Assembly: GCF_008086045.1 (NCBI RefSeq)
Contig: NZ_VSEY01000018.1
Location: forward strand, 62,001 to 126,000
Direction of reading: 5' to 3'
Length of the DNA stretch: 64,000 nucleotides
Source: Nonomuraea sp. PA05
GTDB lineage: Bacteria; Actinomycetota; Actinomycetes; Streptosporangiales; Streptosporangiaceae
The notes beneath the pieces were generated by a model that was not told the DNA's origin, ran no database searches, and saw only the letters and a program-made list of their open reading frames with translations. Shown piece after piece: positions 56,811-64,000 of the stretch. The position numbers and the translations under genes were made by a program. Every line of letters starts with the position of its first letter. Positions within the stretch are counted from its first letter, which is position 1.

Positions 56811-56846
56811 GGCCAAACCGAATGTTGTTCTGTAGTGTGGTGGGAC

Positions 56847-57575
56847 ATGACGGACATCTTCGATGACCTCCAGGCCGAGTACGAGCAACTCGACACCGTC
56901 CTTGCCGCCCTCACCCCCAGGCAGTGGTCGCACCCGTCGGCCGCCGACGGCTGGACCGTCTCCGACGTCGTCCTCCACCTCGCCCAGACCGAGGAGCTCG
57001 CCGCCGCCTCGATCAGAGGCGAGCTGGGCGGCCCGCGCGCCCGCGGCGAGGTGGACGCCATGGCCGACAGCGCCGTGGCCGCCGAACGCGACGTCTCCCC
57101 CGGCGACCTGCTGGCCCGTTGGCGCGCGGCCACCGCGTTCATGCCCGCCGCGCTGCGCGCCCACCCCAGGGGCAGCCGCCTGCCCTGGGTCGCCGCCTCC
57201 CTCTCCCCCGCCACCCTGGCCACCACCCGCCTGGCCGAACACTGGGCCCACGCCCTCGACATCACCACGCCGCTCGGCATCCCCTACCCGGACACGGCGC
57301 GGCTGCGGCACATCGCGTGGCTCGGGCACCGCACGCTGCCGTACGCGTTCGACGTGGAGGGGCTGGCGGGCGGGCCCGTCCACTGCGAGCTCACCGCGCC
57401 GAACGGTGACACGTGGCACTTCGGCGAGCCCGGCGCGGCGTCCGTCATCACGGGGCCGGCGGGGGACTTCTGCCGGGTGGGGGCGCGGCGGCTGGCGCCC
57501 GCCGACTCGTCGCTCAAGGCCACGGGGCCGCACGGCGCCGAAGCCCTCGCCGTCCTGCGCAACTACGCTTTCTGA
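56847..57575 (+). CDS. TIGR03084-like protein of the DinB/mycothiol isomerase fold
   Basis: 242 aa from ATG 56847. TAGTGT at 56833-56838 can act as a -10 box that places the transcript start at the ATG, so the message may be leaderless. WTVSDVVLHLAQTEELA and LAEHWAHALDITTPLG supply the His/Glu metal ligands of the wHTH-DinB (MDMPI) fold, as in mycothiol-dependent maleylpyruvate isomerase. The activity of this subgroup is not known. It starts 36 bp after the carboxylesterase, so they may be co-transcribed. Confidence 0.8.
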   Translation: MTDIFDDLQAEYEQLDTVLAALTPRQWSHPSAADGWTVSDVVLHLAQTEELAAASIRGELGGPRARGEVDAMADSAVAAERDVSPGDLLARWRAATAFMPAALRAHPRGSRLPWVAASLSPATLATTRLAEHWAHALDITTPLGIPYPDTARLRHIAWLGHRTLPYAFDVEGLAGGPVHCELTAPNGDTWHFGEPGAASVITGPAGDFCRVGARRLAPADSSLKATGPHGAEALAVLRNYAF

Positions 57576-57647
57576 GGTTCGCGGGCGCCTTGAGCGAGCG
57601 CCTTGATCGTGCCTTGATCGGGCGCCTCGGGCGGGCGCCTCAGGGCG

Positions 57648-58151
57648 CTAGCCGAGCATTCCGCCCAGGCGGCCCTCCAGCATCAGCAGCAGCTCCCCCA
57701 GCAACCCGGCGAGCTCCCGCTCCTTCTCGGTCGACAGCCCGGACAGCAACGCGGTCTCGTACTCGAGCTGCTCGGGCAGCAACCGCATGATGAACTCCCT
57801 GCCCCGCTCCGTCAGCGACAGATGCGCCACCCGGCGGTCCCGATCGTCCACCCGCCGCGCGACCAGCCCGATCTCCTCCAGCCGCCGCACCCGCTTGGTC
57901 ACCGCCGCCCCCGAGGCGAACGTCTCACGGGCCAGCCGGCCAGGCGTCAGCTCGCCGCCGACCCTCAGCAGGGCGCACAGCAGGTCGTACTCGGCCCGGT
58001 TCACCCCGGCGCGGCCGAGTGGGGCGTCGGTGGCCTGGTGCAGGAGCGCCGTACACCGGTTGAGCCGGCCGATGACGGCGATCGTGTCGAGGTCGGCGTC
58101 CGGGAGGACCTTCCGCCACTGGCGCAGCGCGACCGCCACGGCGTCCTCCAC
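57648..58151 (-). CDS. MarR-family regulator
   Basis: 167 aa from GTG 58151. The winged helix is VNRAEYDLLCALLRVGGELTPGRLARETFASGAAVTKRVRRLEEIGLV, followed by the wing DDRDRRVAHLSLTERG. It lies 76 bp downstream of a FUSC transporter on the same strand, probably as one operon. By position it should control that transporter. Confidence 0.87.
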   Translation of the reverse strand: MEDAVAVALRQWRKVLPDADLDTIAVIGRLNRCTALLHQATDAPLGRAGVNRAEYDLLCALLRVGGELTPGRLARETFASGAAVTKRVRRLEEIGLVARRVDDRDRRVAHLSLTERGREFIMRLLPEQLEYETALLSGLSTEKERELAGLLGELLLMLEGRLGGMLG

Positions 58152-58227
58152 GTGCCCGATCCCTCCTGCCGCCCTGGGTGTGCGCTGGCCTCCGATCGTA
58201 CGCCCCCGCCACCCGCGGCCGGGCCGT

Positions 58228-59829
58228 CTAGGCGGTCAGTTCGGCGAGCCTGTGGTGCCCGGCCCGTTCGGCGGCGGCGATCCGCTCCTGCGGCAGCGCC
58301 GCGCTCCACCACTCTCCCGCCGCGATGTCGGCCGCCTCACGCAACTCCACCAGCGCGGCCCGCAACCGGTCGCGCGCCGCGCCGGTGAGCGGCTCCTCCA
58401 GCAGCCGCTCCAAACGTTCCAGCCCATCCCGTACGCGAGCGGCGGCCCGCCGGTCGGGCAGCAGCACGCACGCCAGCAACCCGGCGGCGGCACCCAGGCA
58501 GGTGTCCAGCCAGCGGTCGGCCACCAGCGCGGACACCGGCTCGGCGCCGGCGAACTCGGTCATCAGCATGGCCATGGGGGCTACGAACACGCTGCCCAGC
58601 CAGTAGTTGCGGGTGATGGCCGCCTCCGTGACGAACTGCATGACCAGCACGGCCACGATCAGCGCCACCGCGCCCCAGCGGGTCAGCGGGACCAGGGCGG
58701 TGAACAGGGCCACGCCGAGGAGGTTGCCGATCACGCGCTGGAGCGCCCGGCTCCAGGACATGGTGGTGTTGGCGGCGAACACGGCCGCCGCCGTGACCAC
58801 GGCCCAGTACGGTCTGCCGACGCCGAGCGCCATCGAGACCCAGCCCGCCAGCGCCGCGCCGGCGGCCACCGTCGCCGCCACCCGCCACCAGCGGGCGCCG
58901 GCGGCCTCGACCGGCTCCGCGCGTTCGGCGGCGATCCCGCTCAACTCCGCCTGCTCGGCGGCTTCCGTCCGCGCGTCGCACGCCGGCGGCTCAGGCACGG
59001 GACGGCCCTTGCGCAGCTCATGCGCCCAGCCCGCGAGCATGCCGGCATCGACCCCACCACGCGCCCGCCCGCCGGCGCAAGCCGCGGCGGCCGACTCAGC
59101 GCGCACCAGCAACCGCCGCAACCCCTCCCGCCGATCACCGGCCCGCAGCAACGTCACCCAAGCCGCGTTCACGGCCGTCGCGGCGGCATGGCGCGCCTGC
59201 CGGACGTCATCACCCCGCGCCGCGCCGCTCGCCAGCCGCGCCGTGGCCTCCAACGCCCGCGCGACCGCGATCCGCTCAGGCCCGTCCGGCCGGACCACCC
59301 CCGGCGCCATCCCCACGACCCACGCCACAACCCCGCCGAGCACCCCGAGCCCCACATGCAGCGGAACCTCGGCCAGCCGCTCCCCCGGCACGAACGCGGC
59401 ACTGGCGGCGACGAAGGTGAGCACGACGTTCCCTGGCGGCCCGATCCGGCTGGCGTCGCAGGCCGCCTTGTGCACCCCCGCCAGCACGGCAGCCACCGCC
59501 ACCCGGACGGCGACCGACTCGGTGAGCGCCGCCGTGACGAGGGCGACCGTGGTGCCGGCCAGCATCCCGGCCACGACCCACCCCAGTGCCTTGGCCCGGG
59601 CCGCGTACGGCAGCCCGTGCCCGTACAGGGCGCACATGGCCCCGGCGGAGGCGTACAGGGTCAGGTCCAGCCGTCCCGCCAGGAGCAGCGCGAGCAGCAC
59701 GACGGCGAGTGCGGCGACCCCGCTGAGGGCGGGTTTGTGCCAGATGTCGCCGAGGGGCGCGAGACGCAGCGCGGCGCGGACGGGCATGCGGACACGGGGC
59801 CTTAACTGCTGGAAAGGGAAAACACTCAT
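58228..59829 (-). CDS. FUSC-family membrane protein
   Basis: 533 aa. Two blocks of about five membrane helices, each followed by a cytoplasmic region, the arrangement of FUSC/aromatic acid exporter (AaeB-like) proteins. WVSMALGVGRPYWAVVTAAAVFAANTTMSWSRALQRVIGNLLG carries the family signature. It likely exports aromatic acids or other amphipathic compounds. Two palindromes lie directly before its start, and a MarR gene follows it. Confidence 0.87.
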   Translation of the reverse strand: MSVFPFQQLRPRVRMPVRAALRLAPLGDIWHKPALSGVAALAVVLLALLLAGRLDLTLYASAGAMCALYGHGLPYAARAKALGWVVAGMLAGTTVALVTAALTESVAVRVAVAAVLAGVHKAACDASRIGPPGNVVLTFVAASAAFVPGERLAEVPLHVGLGVLGGVVAWVVGMAPGVVRPDGPERIAVARALEATARLASGAARGDDVRQARHAAATAVNAAWVTLLRAGDRREGLRRLLVRAESAAAACAGGRARGGVDAGMLAGWAHELRKGRPVPEPPACDARTEAAEQAELSGIAAERAEPVEAAGARWWRVAATVAAGAALAGWVSMALGVGRPYWAVVTAAAVFAANTTMSWSRALQRVIGNLLGVALFTALVPLTRWGAVALIVAVLVMQFVTEAAITRNYWLGSVFVAPMAMLMTEFAGAEPVSALVADRWLDTCLGAAAGLLACVLLPDRRAAARVRDGLERLERLLEEPLTGAARDRLRAALVELREAADIAAGEWWSAALPQERIAAAERAGHHRLAELTA

Positions 59830-59832
59830 CCC

Positions 59833-59869
59833 CTAAAGTTTAGCAGATGTTTTACTAGTGAAATACTAG
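59833..59869. promoter_or_regulatory. Two palindromes between FUSC and the deacylase gene
   Basis: CTAAA-G-TTTAG (59833-59843) and CTAGT-GAAAT-ACTAG (59855-59869) are perfect inverted repeats in the 49-bp gap of divergent genes. They are likely MarR binding sites. TACTAG at 59864-59869 also fits a -10 box for the plus-strand gene. Confidence 0.6.
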
Positions 59870-59878
59870 CCCAGTGGC

Positions 59879-61423
59879 ATGATCGGGAGGGTGAGAACCG
59901 ATGTCCTGATCACCGGCGGCCTGCTGATCGACGGCACCGGCGCCCCGCCCCGACGCGCCGACCTCGCGATGAGCACCGGCCGTATCACCCACGTCGGCAC
60001 GACCACACCGGCCGAAGCCACCCACGTGATCGACGCCACCGGCCTCATCGTCACCCCCGGCCTCATCGACCTCCACTCCCACGCCGACTTCACCATCCTC
60101 GGCACCCCCACCGCCGAAGCCTGCCTCCACCAGGGCGTCACCACGCTCGTCACGGGCAACTGCGGCATGTCCCCGTTCCCAGGCCCGGACAGCGGCGCCG
60201 ACCTGGCCGCGTTCGCCGCCGCCGTGGACGACGCCCGTCCCGCCGTCAACCTCGCCCTCCTCGTCGGCCACGGCGCCCTGCGCGCCGCCGTGCTCAGCCA
60301 GGAGCGCCGCGCCCCCGGCCGCACGGAGCTGGACCGCATGCGCGGCCTGCTCGCCACGGCGGCGGAGCAGGGCGCGTTCGGCCTGTCCACCGGCCTGATC
60401 TACGCGCCGGGCTCGTTCGCGGCCACGCAGGAGATCGAGGCGCTGGCCGCCGAGACCGCCAGGCACGGCCTGCTGTACGCGACCCACATGCGCGACGAGG
60501 GCGACCGGCTCATCGAGGCCGTCGAGGAGGCGCTGTCGGTGGCGCGCGCGTCGGGCGTACGGCTGCAGATCTCGCACCTGAAGGCCATGGGCCCGGCCAA
60601 CCACGGCAAGGTGGAGCGGGCGCTGGCCCTGATGGACGCCGCCGCGGCGCAGGGGCTCGACGTGGCCTGCGACGTCTACCCCTACACCGCCTCCTCCACC
60701 ACGCTGACCTCCCGCCTGCCCGGCTGGGCCATGGACGGCGGGACCGCCGCCCTGCTCGCCCGCCTGGCCGACCCCGCCGACCGCGAGCGCGTGCTGGCCG
60801 GCCTGCGGCCGGCCGTCGGGCGCACGTTCCTGCCCGAAGGGGTGATCATCGCCGAGCTCTCCCCCGGCCCGTACGCGGACCGCGTCGGCGACAGCATCGC
60901 CGCCATCGCGAAGGACACGGGCGTGGAGCCCGCCGAAGCCGTCCTGGACGTGCTGGCCGCCCACCGCGCCCAGGTGATGATCGTCAACCACGCGATGGCC
61001 GAGCGGGACGTGGCTGCCGTGCTGCGGCACCCCGCCAGCGCCGTGGCCAGCGACGGCTGGGTGCTGCGCGCCCCCGGCGACGGGCATCCGCATCCGCGTA
61101 ACTTCGGCACGTTCGCCCGCGTTCTTGGCCCGAGCGCGCGTGGTGAGGGGGTGGTGCCGGTGGCGGAGGCCGTACGGAAGATGAGCTCGCTGCCCGCGGC
61201 CCGCCTCGCGCTGACCGATCGCGGCACCGTCGCGCCGGGGCAGGTGGCGGACGTGGCGGTGTTCGACCCGGCGAGCACGGCGGACCTGGCCACCTACGGC
61301 GATCCGTGGCGGTACGCGGCGGGCGCGCGGCACGTGCTGGTGTCCGGCGAGGTCGTGCTGGCGGACGGCGTCCCCACCGGCGCCCGTCCCGGCCGCGTAC
61401 TGCGCAAGACCCCCGCGCGCTAG
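59879..61423 (+). CDS. N-acyl-D-amino-acid deacylase (D-aminoacylase) family
   Basis: 514 aa from ATG 59879; a GTG at 59891 is possible. A TACTAG -10 box ten bases before suggests a leaderless transcript. VIDATGLIVTPGLIDLHSHAD carries the HxH metal motif. GNCGMSPFP, the TGLIYAPG loop, HMRDEGD and LQISHLKAMG are typical of the D-aminoacylase amidohydrolases, which cleave the acyl group from N-acyl-D-amino acids with zinc. Cytoplasmic, since no signal is seen. Divergent from FUSC and possibly co-regulated by the MarR protein. Confidence 0.92.
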   Translation: MIGRVRTDVLITGGLLIDGTGAPPRRADLAMSTGRITHVGTTTPAEATHVIDATGLIVTPGLIDLHSHADFTILGTPTAEACLHQGVTTLVTGNCGMSPFPGPDSGADLAAFAAAVDDARPAVNLALLVGHGALRAAVLSQERRAPGRTELDRMRGLLATAAEQGAFGLSTGLIYAPGSFAATQEIEALAAETARHGLLYATHMRDEGDRLIEAVEEALSVARASGVRLQISHLKAMGPANHGKVERALALMDAAAAQGLDVACDVYPYTASSTTLTSRLPGWAMDGGTAALLARLADPADRERVLAGLRPAVGRTFLPEGVIIAELSPGPYADRVGDSIAAIAKDTGVEPAEAVLDVLAAHRAQVMIVNHAMAERDVAAVLRHPASAVASDGWVLRAPGDGHPHPRNFGTFARVLGPSARGEGVVPVAEAVRKMSSLPAARLALTDRGTVAPGQVADVAVFDPASTADLATYGDPWRYAAGARHVLVSGEVVLADGVPTGARPGRVLRKTPAR

Positions 61424-61438
61424 GGAAACCCCTAGGAC
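61422..61438 (+). promoter_or_regulatory. Shared palindrome CTAGGGA-N3-CCCTAG, copy C
   Basis: CTAGGGA-AAC-CCCTAGG, just after and partly within the stop of the deacylase gene and about 98 bp upstream of the S41 peptidase start. It is the most symmetrical of the three copies. Confidence 0.55.
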
Positions 61439-61535
61439 ACCTCCCGTGGCGGCCCCTTCACCCGCGGTGAGAGCGTGCCGGTATTCGAGCGCGGCAGCGA
61501 TTTGGCGCGCGTACGACCGGAACGGGTGGACGAAG

Positions 61536-63431
61536 ATGACCGAGCCCACGAGCGGGGTCGCGAAGCAGGAACTGCATGACTTCCTGCGCGCGGCGGACAA
61601 ACTCACACTCGAAGACAGGAGACTCCTGGTCCAGCAGGCGCTGGTGCTCATCGAGCAGAACTACGTGCATCTGCCGCTGAAGGCCGCGATGCACGCGGTG
61701 AACCCTGTGCAGCGGCTGCGGCTGCTCGCCGTGCGCCTGAGCAGGCAGACCCCGCAGACGATGGGCCCGGAATGGCGCTTCCACTCCGAGCTGTCCGAGA
61801 TCTTCCACTCGGTACGCGACCTGCACACGAACTACCTGCTACCCCTGCCGTTCTCCGGCAGGATCGCCTTCCTCCCGTACCTCATCGAGGAGCACTACGA
61901 CGGCGACCAGCGCCACTACGTGGTGACCAGAACGCTGCAGGACTTCTCCGCCCCCGGCTTCGGCCCCGGCGTCGAGGTAACGCACTGGAACGGTATCCCG
62001 ATCGACCGCGCGGTGGACATCAACGCGTCCAGGTTCGCGGGCAGCAACCCGGCGGCCAGGCACGCGCGCGGCCTGCAGTCGATGACGATCAGGCCGCTGC
62101 GCGTGCACGTGCCGCCGGACGAGTCGTGGGTGGTGCTCACCTACGTCGGCCAGGACGGGATCCGCCGCGAGCTGAGCGAGACCTGGCGCGTCAGCGACAA
62201 CCTGCCGCCGTTCGTGAACGCCGACGAGCTGTCCGTCGCCGCCACGGCCCAGGGCCTCGACCTGGGCGCGGACGAGATCTCCCGGGCGATCAAGCTCCTG
62301 TACGTGCCGGAGGCCGTCACCCCGCGGGAGAGCCTGGGCGGCGCCGAGCTGACGGCCGAGCCCGCCGAGGCCGGCGCGGACATCCCCACCTCCATGCCCG
62401 CCTTCTTCCGCGCCAGGAGCGTCGTCACCCCGTCGGGCACGTACGGCCACATCCGCGTGTTCAGCTTCAGCGTCAACGACCCGGACGCGTTCGTCCGCGA
62501 GTTCTGCAGGCTGATCGGGCTGCTGCCGCAGAACGGGCTCGTCCTGGACGTCCGCGACAACGGCGGCGGGCACATCTTCGCCAGCGAGTTCCTGCTGCAG
62601 ACGATGACGCCGCGCCCGATCGTGCCGGAGCCGACGCAGTTCATCACGTCCAACCTGAACCTGCGCATCTGCCGCCAGCACCAGGAGAACCCGTCCGGCA
62701 TCGACCTGGGCCCCTGGTGCCCGTCCATGGAGCAGGCGCTGGAGACGGGCGCCGTCTTCTCCGGCGCGTTCTCCATCACCCCGGCCGGCGGCGCGAACGC
62801 GCTCGGCCAGCAGTACTTCGGCCCCGTCGTGCTGATCACCAACGCGCTCTGCTACTCGGCGACCGACATCTTCGCCGCCGGCTTCCAGGACCACAAGATC
62901 GGCAAGGTGCTCGGCACGGACGACAACACGGGCGCGGGCGGCGCCAACGTGTGGACGCACGAGCTGCTCAAGCTCCTGCTCGAGCTGCCCTCGCCCGCGC
63001 CGCAGACCCCGTACAAGCCGCTGCCGGGCGGGGCGGGCATGCGGGTGTCGGTCCGGCGCACGCTGCGCGTGCACGACCTGGCCGGCACGCCCGTCGAGGA
63101 CCTCGGGGTGGTGCCCGACTTCCGGCACCGGATGACCCGCAGGGACGTGCTGCAGGGCAACGAGGACCTGCTCGCGCGGGCGGGCGAGATCCTCGCCGGG
63201 CAGCCGGTGCGGCGGCTCGACGTGCAGGTCTCGGCGGCGCAGGTGACGCTGACGACCGCGCTGGTGGACCGGGCCGACATCTACCTGGACGGCAGGCCGG
63301 TGGCGTCGGTGGACGTGACGCAGCAGGTCACGACCGTGGCGGTGCAGGGTGCCGGGGCGGCGCACGTCATCAGGGTGGAGGGGTTCCAGGGCGGCGAACT
63401 GGTCGCCGCGCGCACGATCCTGCGGCCCTGA
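61536..63431 (+). CDS. S41-family (C-terminal processing) peptidase
   Basis: 631 aa from ATG 61536. A PDZ-like region (VEVTHWNGIPIDRAVDIN) precedes the S41 core: LVLDVRDNGGGHIFASEFLLQTM and VVLITNALCYSATDIFAAGFQDHKIGKVLG, in which the Ser of CYSAT is the nucleophile. The C-terminal part, about 150 residues, is an extra beta domain. The N-terminal 100 residues are helical and no signal peptide or anchor is visible, so it is either intracellular or exported by another route. It shares its upstream palindrome with the VCBS subtilase and the BTAD regulator. Confidence 0.87.
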   Translation: MTEPTSGVAKQELHDFLRAADKLTLEDRRLLVQQALVLIEQNYVHLPLKAAMHAVNPVQRLRLLAVRLSRQTPQTMGPEWRFHSELSEIFHSVRDLHTNYLLPLPFSGRIAFLPYLIEEHYDGDQRHYVVTRTLQDFSAPGFGPGVEVTHWNGIPIDRAVDINASRFAGSNPAARHARGLQSMTIRPLRVHVPPDESWVVLTYVGQDGIRRELSETWRVSDNLPPFVNADELSVAATAQGLDLGADEISRAIKLLYVPEAVTPRESLGGAELTAEPAEAGADIPTSMPAFFRARSVVTPSGTYGHIRVFSFSVNDPDAFVREFCRLIGLLPQNGLVLDVRDNGGGHIFASEFLLQTMTPRPIVPEPTQFITSNLNLRICRQHQENPSGIDLGPWCPSMEQALETGAVFSGAFSITPAGGANALGQQYFGPVVLITNALCYSATDIFAAGFQDHKIGKVLGTDDNTGAGGANVWTHELLKLLLELPSPAPQTPYKPLPGGAGMRVSVRRTLRVHDLAGTPVEDLGVVPDFRHRMTRRDVLQGNEDLLARAGEILAGQPVRRLDVQVSAAQVTLTTALVDRADIYLDGRPVASVDVTQQVTTVAVQGAGAAHVIRVEGFQGGELVAARTILRP

Positions 63432-63439
63432 CCGTCCGG

Positions 63440-63466
63440 CGGGCCCCGCATCGGGTGCGGGGCCCG
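63440..63466. terminator. Bidirectional GC-rich terminator
   Basis: Perfect 11-bp arms CGGGCCCCGCA and TGCGGGGCCCG around a TCGGG loop, 9 bp after the S41 stop and 65 bp before the end of the convergent gene. No T run, as common in this group. Confidence 0.75.
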
Positions 63467-63531
63467 GCGCGGCCGGGTGCAGGGTGATCACAACTCGAAG
63501 CAGGTGGACCGCCTCGCCGACCTCCTGTGAG

Positions 63532-64000
63532 CTAGGTCGTGAGGTCGCTGCCTGACACGGCGGTGTCCGCCTCGGCGACGAGCGGGCTGGCGCGGTACCG
63601 CTGCCAGGCCGCTCGCAGGCGGCGCAGCTCGTCGTGCACCCGGGCCGAGGCGATCAGCCGTACGTCGTCGCTGAGGCCCAGCGCGGTGACGGCGGCCTGC
63701 TCCGGGTCGCCGGCCCGCAGGTGGGCGTGCGCCGCCCGCAGCCCGATCAGGACGCGGGTGCGCAGCTCCACCGGCCGCCGCGCCGCCATGGACGCGGTGA
63801 AGTGGCGGGCGGCGGTGGCGTGGTCGCCGAGCTGGGTGAGGGTCAGCCCGATCTGGTGTTCCAGGGACTCGCGCCGGTAGTTGCCGAGCCACTCGGTCTC
63901 CGGCGGGGAGTCGGCGCGTTCGAGCTGGGTCTCGGTGCGGTGCAGCAGGTTGAGCGCGTCCCAGCGGGTGCCGGCCGCCGCGTGCGCCTCGGCGCGCATG
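63532..64000 (-). CDS. C-terminal part of a TPR-type regulator, 5' end outside window
   Basis: 156 codons, open to the right edge. The helical repeats (AEAHAAAGTRWDALNLLHRTETQLE, GLTLTQLGDHATAARHFTASM, ALGLSDDVRLIASARVHDELRRL) match the TPR-like C-terminal half of actinobacterial XRE/HTH-type regulators of about 400 aa. The N-terminal DNA-binding part would lie beyond 64000. Convergent with the S41 peptidase gene. The function cannot be narrowed further. Confidence 0.65.
   Translation of the reverse strand, partial: MRAEAHAAAGTRWDALNLLHRTETQLERADSPPETEWLGNYRRESLEHQIGLTLTQLGDHATAARHFTASMAARRPVELRTRVLIGLRAAHAHLRAGDPEQAAVTALGLSDDVRLIASARVHDELRRLRAAWQRYRASPLVAEADTAVSGSDLTT

Overview
The window is 64 kb of very GC-rich DNA with strong G/C bias at third codon positions, short intergenic gaps and many GTG or TTG starts. 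It also carries LAL/LuxR, BTAD, IclR and StrR-like ParB regulators and a protein of the mycothiol-isomerase fold. Together these point to a filamentous actinomycete, and a Streptosporangiaceae member such as Nonomuraea is my best guess (inference). I found no rRNA, tRNA, CRISPR array, insertion sequence or phage gene.

Region by region. 0-10 kb: two secreted proteins of unknown role, an FAD monooxygenase, a truncated alpha/beta hydrolase, a large LAL regulator, a divergent SDR/TetR pair, a membrane acyltransferase and a second TetR. 10-18 kb: a complete beta-ketoadipate (protocatechuate) operon, pcaI-J-F-H-G-B-L, with start/stop overlaps at five of its six junctions. It ends in an unrecognised 34-aa ORF and is read away from a tandem double IclR regulator. 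18-29 kb: an MDR oxidoreductase, a Ni/Co-type exporter with a (His-Gly)n loop and its partner, a secreted metallophosphoesterase, a three-gene molybdenum hydroxylase, two PAP2 phosphatases, and a MarR/STAS pair sharing a clear operator. 29-37 kb: a subtilase with seven VCBS-type repeats, a methyltransferase, further regulators, a small membrane protein behind two palindromes, a FRG-domain protein and an esterase.

37.5-46.3 kb is the most interesting part: a compact minus-strand gene set that I interpret as an undescribed RiPP biosynthetic cluster. A previously hidden 55-aa precursor (44980..45147) sits behind a good promoter. It is followed by a radical SAM/SPASM enzyme, a peptide-arginase-like protein, a methyltransferase with a Cys-Cys-Cys motif, a JmjC/cupin oxygenase, an MFS exporter, a DUF692/MNIO-like enzyme and an unrecognised partner. 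A StrR-like ParB regulator precedes it, with a StrR-type operator upstream of that gene. The precursor has exactly one Tyr, one Arg and one Cys, and they are adjacent (Tyr29-Arg30-Cys31), matching the expected substrates of the radical SAM, arginase/methyltransferase and MNIO enzymes. The rSAM + arginase + methyltransferase trio recalls enteropeptins (N-methylornithine); the added MNIO and JmjC enzymes make the set look new.

46-64 kb: an RNHCP protein, a BTAD regulator with low-complexity linkers, a subtilase with a C-terminal helix-hairpin-helix, a Gln/Glu-rich repeat protein, an OFA-type MFS transporter with its 39-aa small subunit, a carboxylesterase, a TIGR03084-like protein, a FUSC/MarR pair, a D-aminoacylase, an S41-like peptidase, and the end of a TPR-type regulator. 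A shared palindrome, YTAGGGA-N3-CCCTRG, lies upstream of the VCBS subtilase, the BTAD regulator and the S41 peptidase and suggests a small protease regulon.
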